64,000 bases of DNA from Ascarosepion bandense (lineage: Eukaryota; Mollusca; Cephalopoda; Sepiida; Sepiidae): contig JBBBDQ010001156.1 of the NCBI GenBank assembly GCA_037127315.1, positions 3,910,001-3,974,000 of the forward strand. The letters run 5' to 3'. Within the stretch, counting starts at the first letter, position 1. Every line of letters begins with the position of its first letter. The notes under the pieces are model-generated. The model worked only from the letters and a program-made list of their open reading frames with translations. It did not search any database and was not told the DNA's origin. The translations under genes were made by a program, and so were the position numbers. Below, piece after piece: positions 32,940 to 45,503 of the stretch.

Positions 32940-33940
32940 ATTGTTTTACGTAAAGATTTTTTATGATTCTTTGTGTACAATTTTCATTGTTATTTTTAAG
33001 AAAATATTATTTTATTATTCTTTACGTATAATTTTCATTATCTTATTGCGTACATTTTTCATTATTTTTTTAAGTAAAGATTTTTTTATTATTCTTTACG
33101 TACAATTTTCATTATCCTCTTGCGTACATTTTTCATTATTCTTTCATTAAAGTTTTTTTATTATTCTTGACGTACAATTTTCATTATCTTATGGGGTACA
33201 TTTTCATTGTTATTTTAATTAAAGTTTTTTTTATTATTCTTGACGTACAATTTTCATTATCTCATTGTGTACACTTTTCATTGTTATTTTTAAGAAAATA
33301 TTATTTTATTATTCTTTATGTATAATTTTCATTATCTTATTGCGTACATTTTTCATTATTCTTTTATGTAAAGATACTTTTATTATTTGTACGTACAATT
33401 TTCATTATCTTATTGCGTACATTATTCATTATTTTTTAAGTAAAGATGTTTTTATTATTCTTTACGTTCAATTTTCATTATCTTATTGCATATATTATTC
33501 ATTATTCTTTTTAAGTAAAGATCTTTTTTATTCTTTGTATACAGTTTTCATTATTCTTTTAAGTAAAGATTTTTTCATTATTCTTTGCATACAATTTTCG
33601 TTATCTTATTGCGTACATTATTCATTATTCTTTTTAAGTAAGATTTTTTTTTCATTATTCTTTACGTACAATTATTATTATCTTATTGCGTACATTTTTC
33701 ATTGTTATTTTAATTAAATTTTTTTTATTGTTTTTTACGTTCAATTTTCATTATCTTATTGCGTACAATTTTCATTATTCTTTTTAAGAAAAGATTTTTT
33801 TATAATTCTTTACGTTCAATTTTCATTACCTTATTGCGTACAATTTCTTATTCTTTTAAGTAAAATTGTTTTATTATTCGTTATGAAAATTTTTCATTAT
33901 TGTTTTAGGAACACTTTTATTATTTTTTTACGCATAGGTT
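32940..33940 (+). repeat. ~73-bp AT-rich satellite, about 12 units
   Basis: TCTTATTGCGTAC-like words begin near 33041, 33115, 33187, 33260, 33335, 33408 and 33481 (spacing 72-75 bp) and continue to about 33850, each with CATTATTCTTT and AAGTAAAGATTTTT. Diverged, with one unit apparently lost near 33540. Confidence 0.88.
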
Positions 33941-34039
33941 CATTAATAAATTTTTGCATACGTACATTTTAAATTATTTATTTGCAGTCAGTTTTCATTA
34001 TTCTTTTACTTACATTTTATATTAATCTTTATGTAATTT

Positions 34040-35107
34040 TTTTTCTAATCATATCGCCCCAAGCAAGGTATTTTACTGCCACTGTTTTGCAAGGGGATTA
34101 CCTAGGAGGAAAGTTATGAGTAAGAGTTACAGGTTATAGGGTGTGTCAAGAAGTGGGTAAGAGAAGGATGAGAATACTGATGAAAGTGGAGTAGAGAGAG
34201 AAATTAGCCTGAGAGAGAGAATGAAGGTTAGTGAGATCGGAGATGACTATTGACTTTATATTTAAATTTTTACAGATTGTAGCTGTCAGAGAAGCAAGTA
34301 AACGGAAGGGAATTCCAAGATGGGAAGTGCGAGAAAATTTTATTGGTTTCACAGTAAAAAGGTGGGACCTAGTTGCTAATCTTGTAACTCGAGTAAATTC
34401 ATATATAGGGGGGCACCAGTGAGCTAAGTTCATTGGAGCAGAAGCGGTGAAGTATTTGTAGAAGAGACACAAGGAAGATACATTGTGCCGGTAAGAAAGT
34501 AACTGTATCTGAGCTGCCAAGTCGGGATCTATCACATTACAAATTCTCCGTTGGATTTTGTCAAGGACCCCTAGGTGGAAAGCAGAAGCACCCGACCAGA
34601 TATGGCAGCAGTATTCGGAGGATGGTAAATTTATATATGTGCAGGATTGTTTCAGACGGGTAAACCTTCCTTGCCCCTACACAGAGAACCGACCTTCTTA
34701 GCAGCGGATTTAGCTATGGGTTCTATATAATCATTCCACTTGAGATCTGTTGTGAGAGTTAACTCGAGTAGGCGCAGTGTTTTGCTTTCAGGGAGACTAG
34801 CCTGATCCATGTCACTGGCGTGTAGGAGCAATTGTTTGTGATGGTTAAAAGAGAGCAGATTCGTTTTGAAAGTATTAAAATTAACGAGCCATTTTTTTAC
34901 CCCAGTCCACCACGGATTGGAAGTCCTTTATAAGCTCGGTAGCGATGTTTGCTTTGACAGCCTCGGCAGATTTTTGATCGAGGCAAGAGTAAACCATAGT
35001 GTCGTCAATGTATAGACCCACTCATTACATCGGGGAGATCGTTAAAGTAGATAAGGAACAACATAGGACCTACAATAGAACCTTGAGGGACATCCGCGTT
35101 CGTATGA
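34040..35107 (-). pseudogene. LINE family A, RT core to 3' end
   Basis: Longest family A copy, minus strand. From 35107 it reads GSIVGPMLFLIYFNDLPDVM, a damaged Y-x-DD region, RSKICRGC-like, WNDYIEPIAKSAAKKV, CCHIWSG, IDPDLAAQIQLLSYRHNV, SLCLFYKYF and RVTRLATRSHLFTVKPIK, with a shift before the WNSLP-equivalent. Poly-A end at 34040. About five frame breaks. Confidence 0.87.
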
Positions 35108-35200
35108 TGGTATTATTTTTTATTAATTTTTGTAATTCTTTTTCGTACAATTTTTTTATTATATTAGGTAGAGTTTCAATTCCTCTTTTACATCGTTATT

Positions 35201-35474
35201 CAGTCAGTTAAGTGCCATACGTGAAACACGCTTGGGCGATGATGTCTTGAAAGAGACATGACTGACTGGGCAGAAGATTATCCTGCAGTAGGTTGCCATT
35301 GCTTTATGCGGTAGCTTGGTTGCCAGCCAAGGCTATAGAACCCAATCTGCTCTGTTATTTAACCCATAACTGGAAGAAAGAGACTCAAGGGTATTTGTGT
35401 GTAAGTGAATGCAATGAATTCAACTGGAATTTGAACTCGGCTCCCCGATTTCTCGTTCCGAGTCGATATCCACT
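35201..35474 (-). mobile_element. tRNA-derived SINE
   Basis: Minus strand, nearly complete; an internal deletion removes part of the ATTAATCCGTCTC block and the 5' end is trimmed at GATATCCACT. Confidence 0.88.
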
Positions 35475-36340
35475 TCATTATTCTTTTCTATACAGTTTTT
35501 GTTATTGATTTATGTACATTCTTTCAGTCTATTACGTATAGTTCCTATTACTCTAATATGCAATCTCCATTATTATTTTAGGTACAGTTTTCATTACTAT
35601 TTTTACTGATTTGTTATTAATTTTTTAGCTACAGTTTATTTTTCGTACAGTTCTTATTTATTCTTTAATAGTTCTGTTAAGGATATTTAATAAACTCGTC
35701 TAGCAATCATTATAATATTTATCTTTTTCCTTTTTCACTATTAAATTGCTGCGTATCAGCGGCGATAGTATATCATTAGTTAATTGCAGCCAGAAAATCA
35801 TCATGATTTTTAAGTTTGTCATCGCCAGTCAAAATGGCGTATATCATTATTTTACATCATCAACTCTTTTTGATTTTGATTTATGAACTTTGAATTTTTA
35901 TGAAAACTTTTTAAAATTATCTTATTATTTTTCTGTTTTATGCAAACGAGTGTGTGACTGTGGTAGTGCCAGTGTGCGTCTCTTTAAGCCTGTTTACGTT
36001 TGTATGTGCGTGTGTGAACGCGTGTTTTCATGTGTTTGCGTGCGTTCGTCTATTGCTCTGGAATCAGATTTTGTTTCCTATTTTGTTCTACGGCTTCTGC
36101 CTCGGTCGATTACGAAGTAGATTTTAGCTTCCCATTGAAATCAATCGAATTTTCCTGTTTATGCCGCCATTTATTAAATTAAGAATTTTCAAGATTTTTA
36201 AAGATCTTTGAAAATAAATGCACAGTGAAAACTCAAAACTTTACCTTGTCAAATTTTTTTAAAAATAATGGGCGCTATGCTTCATATACGCATGCGCAAG
36301 CCTTTACCTTCCAGCTAATTTTCGAATTCTTGTTATCTGT
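35475..36340. other. AT-rich spacer, nothing recognised
   Basis: Contains further TTTTCATTATT-like words near 35475-35660 but no regular period and no gene. Confidence 0.45.
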
Positions 36341-36345
36341 TACAA

Positions 36346-36348
<3 letters not shown>

Positions 36349-36387
<39 letters not shown>

Positions 36388-36468
36388 GAGAATAGGTTTT
36401 ATAAATTTCTATATATCAGAATAATGTTAAGCAACTGAATAACAATACGAAACTTCTGTTTAACACGT

Positions 36469-36516
<48 letters not shown>

Positions 36517-36531
36517 ATATATGTACACATT

Positions 36532-36567
<36 letters not shown>
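36349..36567. repeat. Microsatellite cluster (TA)n, (CT)n, (TA)n
   Basis: TA run at 36349-36386, CT run at 36476-36514, TA run at 36538-36567. Confidence 0.95.
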
Positions 36568-36572
<5 letters not shown>

Positions 36573-36589
36573 GTTTGTAAAATGTTAAT

Positions 36590-37301
36590 TTAGTTTGGCC
36601 GTTTTTTGTCTTTACTTTGTCGACTGCACAGTATAGTGAGGTCGGTTGGGCACCGTCTACAAGGAAAAGAGCCCCATGATGCAATTCACACCGTCAGAAA
36701 TTTGGAAACAGCATGCTGTACTGTTTGGCATTCGTACCGGAAGCTCCTGCAACAATATTCAGATTGTGTTTGTGTGTAGATCTGAGGACAGTGATGGGGA
36801 TTCGGAAATAGTTGAATGAATCTTATTGTGTTTACAAATGTACGATAATTTGGAAAACTGACTTTAATCGTTCTGATCAGAAAGGAACTGCCGATTTGTT
36901 TATGGTGAGGTCCTCAGACTCAACACACAAGCTTCCATGAAGTGCCTTGAGAAGATAGTGTTGCTCTGCGTCTAAAAATTGGCTGCTGGAAGACTCTTTA
37001 TATGATAACAGGACTCTGCACCATGCACACAAGCTGGAGAGCCCAGTCATGGCCGTCAGGCAATTTCTGAGACGGCATCACGCGATATATCTGACTACTT
37101 AACTCCCCAGACTGTAACCCCTTTGATTATTATGTGTAGGGAATAGATGAGCAAGAGACTAACAAAACTCCTTGGAACACGAAAGATGAACTGAAGGCAA
37201 GAATTATGGCAGCATTCACCAACTTAAACACGGAGACAGCAGGAAATTCTGAGGTCGTCTGGGGGGCCGTGGTTGAAGTCAATGGCGATTTTATTGAATA
37301 A
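36590..37301 (+). pseudogene. Tc1/mariner-superfamily transposase (broken)
   Basis: The N-terminal helix-turn-helix is suggested by AIHTVRNLETACCTVWHSYRKL (in two parts). The C-terminal part is clearer: LDYYVxGIDEQETNKTPWNTKDELKARI, ending in VEVNGDFIE and stop at 37301, the ending usual in these transposases. The middle is heavily decayed with stops. A separate lineage from the mariner at 40938. Confidence 0.78.
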
Positions 37302-37393
37302 ATTTACTCTTTAATATTTCAAGGTATGTTTATGTAATTTTGATAACTATATCTTTAAAATGTTATAGACGACAATTTATCCATCACAACCTG

Positions 37394-37426
<33 letters not shown>

Positions 37427-37794
37427 GAGAGAGTGAGAGAGAGAGAAAGAGAGAGAGAGAGTGATACCATCAAGTAAAGCCGTTTGTATGTCTATTGTTG
37501 ATTTGCATTGCCAATAATCTCTAATTTTGTCGTCCTAGTTATGGCGACAAACTACGTTCAGCAGCAAGACTTCTGATCGAAAGAATTTGAGGACGTAAAC
37601 CTACCTCTGCAACTAATTGCTGGTGTTTCCAGGTCCACCCTGACCCTGGGTGAACAAATAATAAACCCTCAAATTGGGGCAAAACATGAAAATATAAAAG
37701 TGCATTATAAAAAATTACCAGTTATAGATTAATAGAAAAATTTACCTGCAAAACATTTCTTTTAAAAATAACTAAAACTCACAAGAAAATCAGA

Positions 37795-38347
37795 CCCGAG
37801 GGTGGCACGAAAGAGGATATTCAAAGCAGACTGGGCAAGGCCTGGTGTGTGTTTAAGGAAATGAACAACATCTGGAGATCAACACAGTACAGCACCAACA
37901 CCAAGCTCAAGCTATACCAGAGCTGTGTTGTATCTACTCTCCTATACGGATCTGAGTACTGGAGAATGACTAAGGCGGATCTCGCCAGACTTCGATCCTT
38001 TCACACCATATGCCTCCGACGAGTACTGAGAATATTTTGGCCAGAGAAGATCTCCAATGAAGACCTGTTGAAGAAATGCAAGCAAGAGAACATGGGCACC
38101 ATCATTACAAGAAGGCGGTGGAGATGGATTGGGCATGTGCTCCAGAAAGATTCACAGTCAATCACAAGAACAGCATTGGACCCCAGATGGCAAAAGAAAG
38201 AGGAAAAGACCAAGAACGACATGGAGAAGTACGGTGAAGAATGAGATGAAAGCCATGCAGTACTCTTGGGGTTCATTGACTAGTCTGGCCCAAGATAGAC
38301 AGAGGTTGAGAAGCTTTGTTGCTGCCCTACACACCATTGGGTGTAAC

Positions 38348-38378
<31 letters not shown>
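37795..38378 (+). pseudogene. RTE-type LINE C-terminus with (GAT)n tail
   Basis: An open frame (37849-38244) reads YQSCVVSTLLYGSEYW, LRSFHTICLRRVLRIFWPEK, NEDLLKKC and RRRWRWIGHVLQKD. A +1 shift continues with RKRPRTTWRSTVKNEMKAMQ and FVAALHTIGCNG, stop near 38353, and a (GAT)n tail. Protein pattern and short trinucleotide tail instead of poly-A fit RTE-clade LINEs. RT core absent. Confidence 0.85.
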
Positions 38379-40415
38379 CGCAAGAAAATAAAATTTCGGT
38401 AGTACATGACCCATAGGTGCTGATATGCCGTTAAACAAACCAAATCAATCGATTTTTGTTTCGTCTAGCAAAGGATTGTAATCTGATCAGGTACTCTTTG
38501 TCAATGTTTAGTTGTTCCTTTTTATGTCTCTTCTTTTTTACGGTTCGCACCAAATATGAATACTTCTCTCATCAATTGCACCCACGTTCAGAGAGATTCT
38601 TGATTTTCATGCTTAGCAAGCCTTTTAATATCAATGCGCGCTATTGAAACCAGAGTACCGAGATCCTTGGAGATCGCTTTATACCCTTTAGACGTACAAG
38701 GCCTTCTCTTAATAATAATAGTAACACATCTAATGTTCTCGGGAAGTTTCTTTTACTTTACCATTTTGACAAAGGAACAGAGGATAACGTTTTTTAAAAC
38801 ATTGAAATCATAATTCATTTGCTAATTCCTGTCATACTGAAAGTTTATCACGACTCAGCCTAATTTCAAATTTATCATAGGTTCGATAGAAAAGACTCTT
38901 ATCATAAGATAAGGTTTTGAGGAGCATGAAACAACCTAATTGCTGTGGTTCCTAGATACACCATGACGCATTTTAATAGCATCTTCTGGGGTTCTAAATA
39001 TGAGAAAATAGTGAACCCTAAACAAAAACAAAACACTATGAATGTATAACAGTTGATATGGCAAAATGCCAGCAAAATATCTTATATGAAAATAAAATAC
39101 TAACAATACATAATTATGGTAAAATGACCAACAATACCTTTTTTGTAGAATTGCCAATACATTTTATCTGTTGTTGATGGCATAAATTGTGTTCAAAATA
39201 TTTTGATTTAGATTTTAACATTAAATGTTGATAAACGGCATCAATCAACCCACATGAAAGAAAATTTTCATGGCATTAATTCACATAATATCCTTCAATT
39301 TCTTCAACAAATCAAACTTTATTCCAAAATAAAACTTCAACAAGACTACAACATGGAACACACTTATCACCATCGTTAGTTATCATTTCCACACAAAAAT
39401 GTATATGCACAAAAGCTGAGTATCATCTACCATGTACTCACTTCTGAAAGTAGAATAACATATATTTTTATTACTTCCAAGCACATAAGAAAATTAAATT
39501 TCAACATTGATTGACTCATGAGTTGATATGTCGTAAACAGACAAATTATCACAGGTGAGTCAAAATTAATTTTACCCCTTTTTTTCTTTTTTTTATTTGG
39601 ATACCAACTTCTGTTTTTCTATTTTTCCATTTATTGCTCTTTTAAATTTGCTTTATGACTTGTTTTTCTTTTATCAACCATGAATTGTCAATAAACGAAA
39701 GGATTCTACATCATGTACCGAAGTGTTATTGATGCCAATAAATGTTACCAGGACTGTATGTATGTATAAACAATGTTGTTTGTTTAGTACTAATATATTG
39801 GTCCTGTATTGTAATCTTAGGAATTTAGAGTATTTGAGAGTTTTTCAAAAATACTTTATGTATTTTTTCTCCACATAAGGTTGGCTTTAATACCAATGTT
39901 ATTAGCATATTTGGTTCGTCGAGGAGAAATAAATACATTCTATACCAGTGTTCGGCCTCTGTTATCTGATGACTTAATCGCGACTGGCCAGTCAAAACCA
40001 TTTTCATTATAAATATATCACTGATTTGTAAGTTATAAACGATGTTCTCATACAGGGAAAGATAAGTAATGTTTTTATGTGTTTGCATGGTTTAAACCAA
40101 ATTATAAATGTAGCAGAAAGCCCCACCTCCACATTTCTCATCAGAAATTTTTTGTGCAAGAAAAAAGGTCAAATTAAGAGATTTTTCTTACAACGATAAT
40201 GATGTCTGCAGATTGTGCCAGGAAAAAAGTTAGCTATAATGTTGTTTCCAAAACAAAATATAAATTACTGAATAAAAGATCAGAAGTAATGTCAATACGT
40301 AATCACACCTATAAATGTATCTTAGGATCACAAAAAAAATCAGTTTTTATAAATCACCTGAGAAAAAAGACAGGTTGAAACCTAGGTTGCGGAAATAACT
40401 CATTTCCAAATGAAA
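38379..40415. other. ~2 kb without recognised repeats or genes
   Basis: AT-rich, few microsatellites, several short open frames on both strands without recognisable domains. If the window holds host non-coding or lncRNA sequence, this is the likeliest place, but there is no positive evidence. Confidence 0.45.
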
Positions 40416-40416
40416 C

Positions 40417-40438
40417 ATATATATATATATATATATAT
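40417..40438. repeat. (TA)n microsatellite
   Basis: TA run at the 5' truncation point of the Penelope fragment. Confidence 0.95.
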
Positions 40439-40444
40439 GTTCTG

Positions 40445-40648
40445 GATTCCGCTATTGGCCAACATCTTTTGGACAATCAAGTGTGTGCCTCGGCATATGA
40501 GGACAGCTGGTTTACTGTCTTGCACAGCGATCGGTATACCCACCATCTTCGTATTTTGGAAGCAATTTGCTTAAAAATTCATCAAGCGAGCCTGTGCAGA
40601 CAGAAAGAGCGGTTTTTACGCTCCTTACAATTGCTGGTGAGTCTGTGA
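40445..40648 (+). pseudogene. Penelope-like element, extreme C-terminus
   Basis: A 67-residue open frame ends with a stop at 40648. DSAIGQHLLDNQVC, HHLRILEAICLKIHQASLC and RQKERFLRSLQLL match the segment after the GIY-YIG domain at the end of Penelope-like proteins (pattern: S-I-x-x-H-L-x-N, then LEAI-x-I, then L-C-R-Q-K). 5' truncated exactly at (TA)n. A different subfamily from the element at 48389-50403. Confidence 0.82.
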
Positions 40649-40893
40649 GAGTAACATTTTTCACTTTTAAACACTCTTGTGGAATTATATGTGTACACCC
40701 CCCTTACATTTTATGTGTTTTTTTCAATAAATTTATTTTTAAACGAGTTCCATCATCTCCCATCATTGTAAGTAATTTATTTTGCCTTGTCCTTTTCCTT
40801 AATTCCCTTAAAATTAAAACCAACGAGAACCCTTGATAAGAGTTGGCCGAAAGGTTCCTCGGGTTTAAATAATATGACGTCTGTTCTTTTTAA

Positions 40894-40895
<2 letters not shown>
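40649..40895 (+). repeat. 3' UTR and terminal repeat of Penelope fragment
   Basis: Non-coding, with TTGATAAGAGTTGGCCGAAAGG near 40833 in the position where the other families carry their CTGANGA-GAAA core, then (TA)n. Confidence 0.55.

Positions 40896-40938
<43 letters not shown>
40896..40938. repeat. (TA)n microsatellite
   Basis: TA run between the Penelope and mariner remnants. Confidence 0.95.
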
Positions 40939-40941
<3 letters not shown>

Positions 40942-41771
40942 ACCAAATCTCTTTCTCTGCAGCATTCTTTGAGGTCAGCAAACAGCCAGTAGTCGTAGGG
41001 GGGGGGGGCAGATGTGGACAACAGGTTGGATGCGGAAGCAATTCGAAGTACAATTCATGTAGTTTTGCCATCGCTGCGATCGACATGTCACACGGTGCGT
41101 TTCTTTTTCATTTCTAGCTGTCTTTGGCGATTTCTTCCTTCAAATGCATATAATATATATAATGTTTGCTATTGATGGTTCTTCCTTTCTCAAGGTAATC
41201 GATGAACAAAATACCTTGCGCATCCCAAAATACGGAGGGCAAAACCTAACTTGTTGTTTGCACCTTTGGTCACTTTGAACGGCTTTCACCTGCTACTGTC
41301 CACTCATCTGACTGCCGACTTGACTCCGAAGTGAAATGGTGGATTCATGTTTCATCTATTGTCACATATTTACGCAAAGCTCCTTGCTGCGTTGAAACAG
41401 TTGCAAAACAACGCTCTGAATTCTCAACCCGTTGTTGTTTTTTATAAAATGTGAGCAAATACGCCACCCACTTTGAACACAGCTTTCTCATTGACAAATG
41501 TTCATGCAAAATGGTGAATACAAGCATCTTCAAATGTTGTGGGTTGTTCTAGTATTTTTCGAGACAACTGCCGATTTTAAGCGACCTGAGCGTTCAGCAA
41601 CTTATGTGTCTATACGACCACGTTTAAAGTCAGCATACCACTTCTTAATCGTTGTTTCACACGGAATAAAGTCCGAATAAAACTTATCAAGCCATTACTT
41701 TGCTTGAATAGGATTTGTTCCCATCAGAAAGCAATGCTTTATCAACACACAAAATTCAGATTTGCCCATTG
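40938..41771 (-). pseudogene. mariner transposase, near full-length (broken)
   Basis: Minus strand, start at about 41771: MGKSEFCVLIKHCFLMG, WLDKFYSDFIPCETTIKKWY and DFKRG (helix-turn-helix), VAERSGR, ILHEHLSMRKLCSKWV, VTIDET (first catalytic D), ILGCARYFVH-type WDAQG region, MAKLHELYFELLPHP and, after a shift, DYWLFADLKECC. Several frameshifts and a short deletion around the second catalytic motif. The C-terminal tail is cut off at (TA)n. Same family as 14246-14700. Confidence 0.88.
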
Positions 41772-42235
41772 TTTGAAACTTTTCAACAGTAGCTTTACTT
41801 AAATAACTGTAATTTGTAAACTAATAATTCAACCCAGAAATAATGAACGGTCCCTTTCATCTTTCACGGTTGATTTCAAATTTCTGCGCTGATTTCTTGT
41901 CTCTAATGACAATAAAATATATTTCTGACGGTAGAAGTAATACACGTAAGATCCAACATGTTTTTCCTAAATCTCAATTTAGTAATTTTTGGTGCATCAA
42001 AAAAAAAAGCCAGACTGGCAATGGTTATGTTTTAAGGTAAATTCATTGACAGGTATAATACAACTGTTTAGTATAGTTATTATTTCTATGGAAATTTTAA
42101 TGGTTGCTTTTATAAAATGCTAGTTTTAAGAATGTAGTGAGGATCGATCTAACTACAGTAGTATTTATTATTTACATGTGGAGTATTGACCTCATCTTTG
42201 TTGTTATTATCACGAGGTTTCAGTCACATTCTTGG

Positions 42236-42530
42236 CTGACATGAAGTGGAACGATTGAAACGCTTGTTAGGTCTGCTGCTAAGAATGTTAGTTCACTGTG
42301 TCGTGTGCTAGACATTTTTACTACGACTGAATCTATCTTAAACATTTATAAGTCTGCTATTCGTACATGGTTTGAATATTGCTGCCACATATGGCTCGGT
42401 GTTCTTGCTGAATATTTAAAGATTCTCTAGAAAATCCAAAAAACAAATCCGCAAGCTGACGTCTTGGCTTCGGTCACTTTCCCACCGCCATTTTCCTGTT
42501 CCTTTTTTATTAATACTTTTAAGGTAATTG
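42236..42530 (+). pseudogene. LINE family A, highly diverged fragment
   Basis: Reads KWND, ALVRSAAKNVSSLCRV, TESILNIYKSAIRTWFEYCC and HIWLGVLAEYL. Older than the other copies. A 35-bp piece resembling the palindrome at 32311 (ACAACAAAGATGAGG on the minus strand) lies just upstream at 42195-42230. Confidence 0.75.
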
Positions 42531-42556
42531 AAGTCTTCGATATGGTACCTAAATTT

Positions 42557-43558
42557 TTTTAAGTGCTGATAGCAGACACCGAAAGGAAACTACAAGACCT
42601 CCTACAGAAGGTAGCTGAAGAGAGTGATAAGAAAGAACTACAAATAAACTGCAAGAAAAGCGAATGCATGGTCATCAGTAAAAACGACAGCCCAATATGC
42701 CAAATACAGGTCGGGGATACTAAAATCAAGAAGGTACAAAAATTTAAATACCTGGGAAGCGTTATAACAGAAAACGGAAAGTGCGACACAGAGATCTGAA
42801 GGCGAATTGGCATGGCGAAGAAAGCATTCCAGAAGTTGAGTAAGGTATTAAGAAACAGGACAATTTCGCTAGAAACAAAGAAGATAGTACTGGATTGCTA
42901 TGTGTTGTCAGTTCTTCAATATGGCAGTGAATGCTGGACAATATCATCAAAGATGAAGGAAAAACTTGAAGCAGCTGAAATGTGGTTCTGCAGAAGGATG
43001 CTGTGAGTATCTGGATCGAGAATGTGAGCAATGATATGGTCTTAGAAATGATGGAAACAAAAAGGAAATTAATACTGAGCATCAGGAAGAGACAGCTGAA
43101 GTTTCTGGGACATGCAATGAGGAAGGAGGGTTTGGAGAGCCTAATACTAACAGGCCAGATAAAGGGAAAAAGAGACAGGGGAAAGCAACGGATAACTTAT
43201 TTGAAGGACCTAATCAGGTGGATAATGGAACGAGGGTTGCATAGTGTAACAGGAGAAGGCGTGCTAAGAGCCACCAGGGATAGGGAGAAGGAAGCCATGA
43301 TCGCCTACGTCCTGAAGGGACAGGGCACATAGAAGAATATATATGCTAACCGTTTGTAAGAAATTATTATGTGGGTATAGAATGGGGTATCAATTATATA
43401 TTATAATCAATATATAAACTGATCCCCCATTTTCCGGCCATGCTAGTTTCTATACATTTATATTCTAGATTTATGGGCTTGAGCTTGAGCTAGGCGTGCG
43501 AAGAGCCACCATGGATAGGGAGACGCAGAAAGCCATGAGGGGCAGGTTACATAGAAGA
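42557..43558 (+). pseudogene. LINE family R, C-terminal half plus iterated 3' end
   Basis: Starts just after the RT catalytic box (VLIADTERKLQDLLQKV) and continues MVISKNDSPICQIQVGDTKI, FKYLGSVITENGKCDTEI (stop at 42799), AKKAFQKLSKVL, YVLSVLQYGSECWTI, MWFCRRML, a shift near 43003, ETKRKLILSIRKRQLKFLGH, ESLILTGQIKGKRDRGKQR and AYVLKGQGT stop 43332. Only one stop and one shift over ~255 residues. Family resembles RTE/L1-like endonuclease-reverse transcriptases; clade unresolved. The 3' UTR is followed at 43435 by a second, partial 3' unit, as at 228-690. Confidence 0.88.
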
Positions 43559-43565
43559 AGAAGGG

Positions 43566-43870
43566 TATACGTTGCGGTGCAGTGGATATCGGCTCGGAAC
43601 GAGAAATCGGAGTGCCGAGTTCGAATCCAGTTGCATTTGTTGCATTCCTTTACGCGCAAACACCTATTGGGAAAGTTATTAATCTGTCTCTAACCTCCAA
43701 TACATAAATATCAGGAAATATTGGGTTTTCTATAACCTTGGTTAGCAACCAGTCTACCGCAGAAAGTAATGGCAACCTACTGAGGGAAAATCTTCTGCTC
43801 AGTCAGCCATGTCTCTTTCGAGACATGATCGTCCAAGTTGTATCACGTATGGCACTTGACAGACTGACTG
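43566..43870 (+). mobile_element. tRNA-derived SINE
   Basis: Full-length, starting just after the GAAGAAGAAG end of the preceding LINE. A box GCGGTGCAGTGG, B box GTTCGAATCC, 3' hairpin intact. Confidence 0.9.
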
Positions 43871-43935
43871 ATGTGCGTTGTGGTGCAATGGATATCGGCT
43901 CGGAACAAGAAAAATCGGAGAGCCGGTTCTTATTC
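43871..43935 (+). mobile_element. tRNA-derived SINE head, in tandem
   Basis: Starts directly at the 3' end of the previous SINE with ATGTGCGTTGTGGTGCAATGG; stops after the damaged B-box region. Confidence 0.8.
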
Positions 43936-45164
43936 AAAGGCCTCTAATTGCTTCTTTAAATCGTTGTTTTAGTGCAGTAATATTTTGCGATGCTAGTTTG
44001 CTCGCCCTTGCATCACAGCTAGGCGTCTTCTAGTGATATTATTAATGATCACACTGACTTATTTTTGTTGGCTGTATCATCTTCAGATTCTACCTCTCTA
44101 TCTCTATCTTCACCCACTTCTTACTCTCCATTCTTTTACGATTAGTAGTAGTTGTATTTAACTAGGTAGCAACATTACGTGCAGGAATTATTATTATTAT
44201 TATTATTATTATTATTTGCTCTACCGCCCAAAATGTTTTCTTACCTGCACACCTGGGTAGATCAAATTACAAATTATTGTTTCCTATTAGCTGCCAATAG
44301 ATTAACTCCATCCACTAATTTCTCATCTGTCTTTTTCGAATATGTTTCGTCGGCCTCCACCCACTGCTACACCATTTTCTTACTGTCTTCTGTTAAAGAC
44401 TTATCTGAAATGTTATTTCTCTCTTTCCTGTTCTCCATTGCGCAAATGTTTCATCGAATATTTGCTGAAACAATTCTCTGCTTCCCTCTGCACGTCTTCT
44501 CCCCCTTTTCTCTCAGATATTTCATATAAAATAAATACCCTGCATTCGCGTTATCTTTTGAGATTCCAAGCTTTTCCTACATCCCACCTGTCATCATCTT
44601 TCTTGCCTTTTCCCTCTCTGCTTATTTCACTCAGTAGATCTACCTTTCTGTATGTCTGTCTATCCAACGATCTATCGATTCGTCTCTGTTCAATTGAGTA
44701 TCTACCTTGGTCTATTAAAAAACTACATATCTACCTTATACTGTGTGTTGTCTATTACCTCAGGTTTCAATCCCACTTTTAATCTGTAGATAAATTTATC
44801 ACACTGTTCATAGATAGATAGATAATGGTATTTTTAATATTGCAGGAAAACATTTCGTATTCATGGACCGAGCAGTCTGTATTATTTCCAGTTGAAACAT
44901 AAAAATCATTGTTTTAAAATATTTTTTTCGGAAAAAGAGCTAGTTCATGTCCAATGACACTTTCCACTGTTGATGGATTGTCCCTTCCTCACCTTTTATT
45001 TGATTTAGTTTGGAAATTCAGTATCTTGACTTTTTTCAATCAATTCACCCCATGCAAGAGAAGAAAGGGTATACACTGATTAAATTAAACACTCTTACAC
45101 ACATGCACATACATGCTCACACATACACACACACACACATATACACATGGTGTTGATGATGAAT
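43936..45164. other. Spacer with (ATT)n at 44188-44216
   Basis: Pyrimidine-rich but not repetitive between 44300 and 44780. No gene recognised. Confidence 0.45.
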
Positions 45165-45453
45165 ATTATGCCCTCATTACGATTGAGCACTCTAGAGAGG
45201 AAACATTGAAAAAACAGTTACCACTTCGGCGATATATGCATAACTCTTCAGCAATTAATTGAGCTCTTTCGGTGACTAGCGTGTGCATACGCCGCTTATA
45301 TATAACACGCTAAAATTTCAATTTTCTGATTACATGTGCCTATGACTTAGGGGTTCGCGACTCCGACTGACACCAAGTCGGTCGGGTCTCGATCGCGGCC
45401 GGAGGCAAGTGTATGTCTAGTCACACTGATGAGCTGTGATACAGTGAAACAAG

Positions 45454-45460
<7 letters not shown>
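45165..45460 (+). mobile_element. Retrozyme-like element, divergent subfamily
   Basis: Single monomer. tRNA-like head with ATGACTTAGGGG and GGTCTCGATCG, then CTGATGA, perfect stem II GCTGTGATACAGT and GAAAC. Sequence stops at AAGCT-TATATA, before the cleavage triplet, so the ribozyme is truncated by the (TA)n junction. Shares the AAGC-type stem III with 13446-13690. Confidence 0.78.

Positions 45461-45503
<43 letters not shown>

Noticed and set aside
39825..40088. Possible hammerhead at CTGATGACTTAATCGC (near 39967)
   Set aside because: CTGATGA is present but there is no GAAA after a pairing stem II.
40777..40972. Overlapping poly-Ile/Tyr frames on both strands
   Set aside because: They are readings of the (TA)n tract between two transposon remnants.
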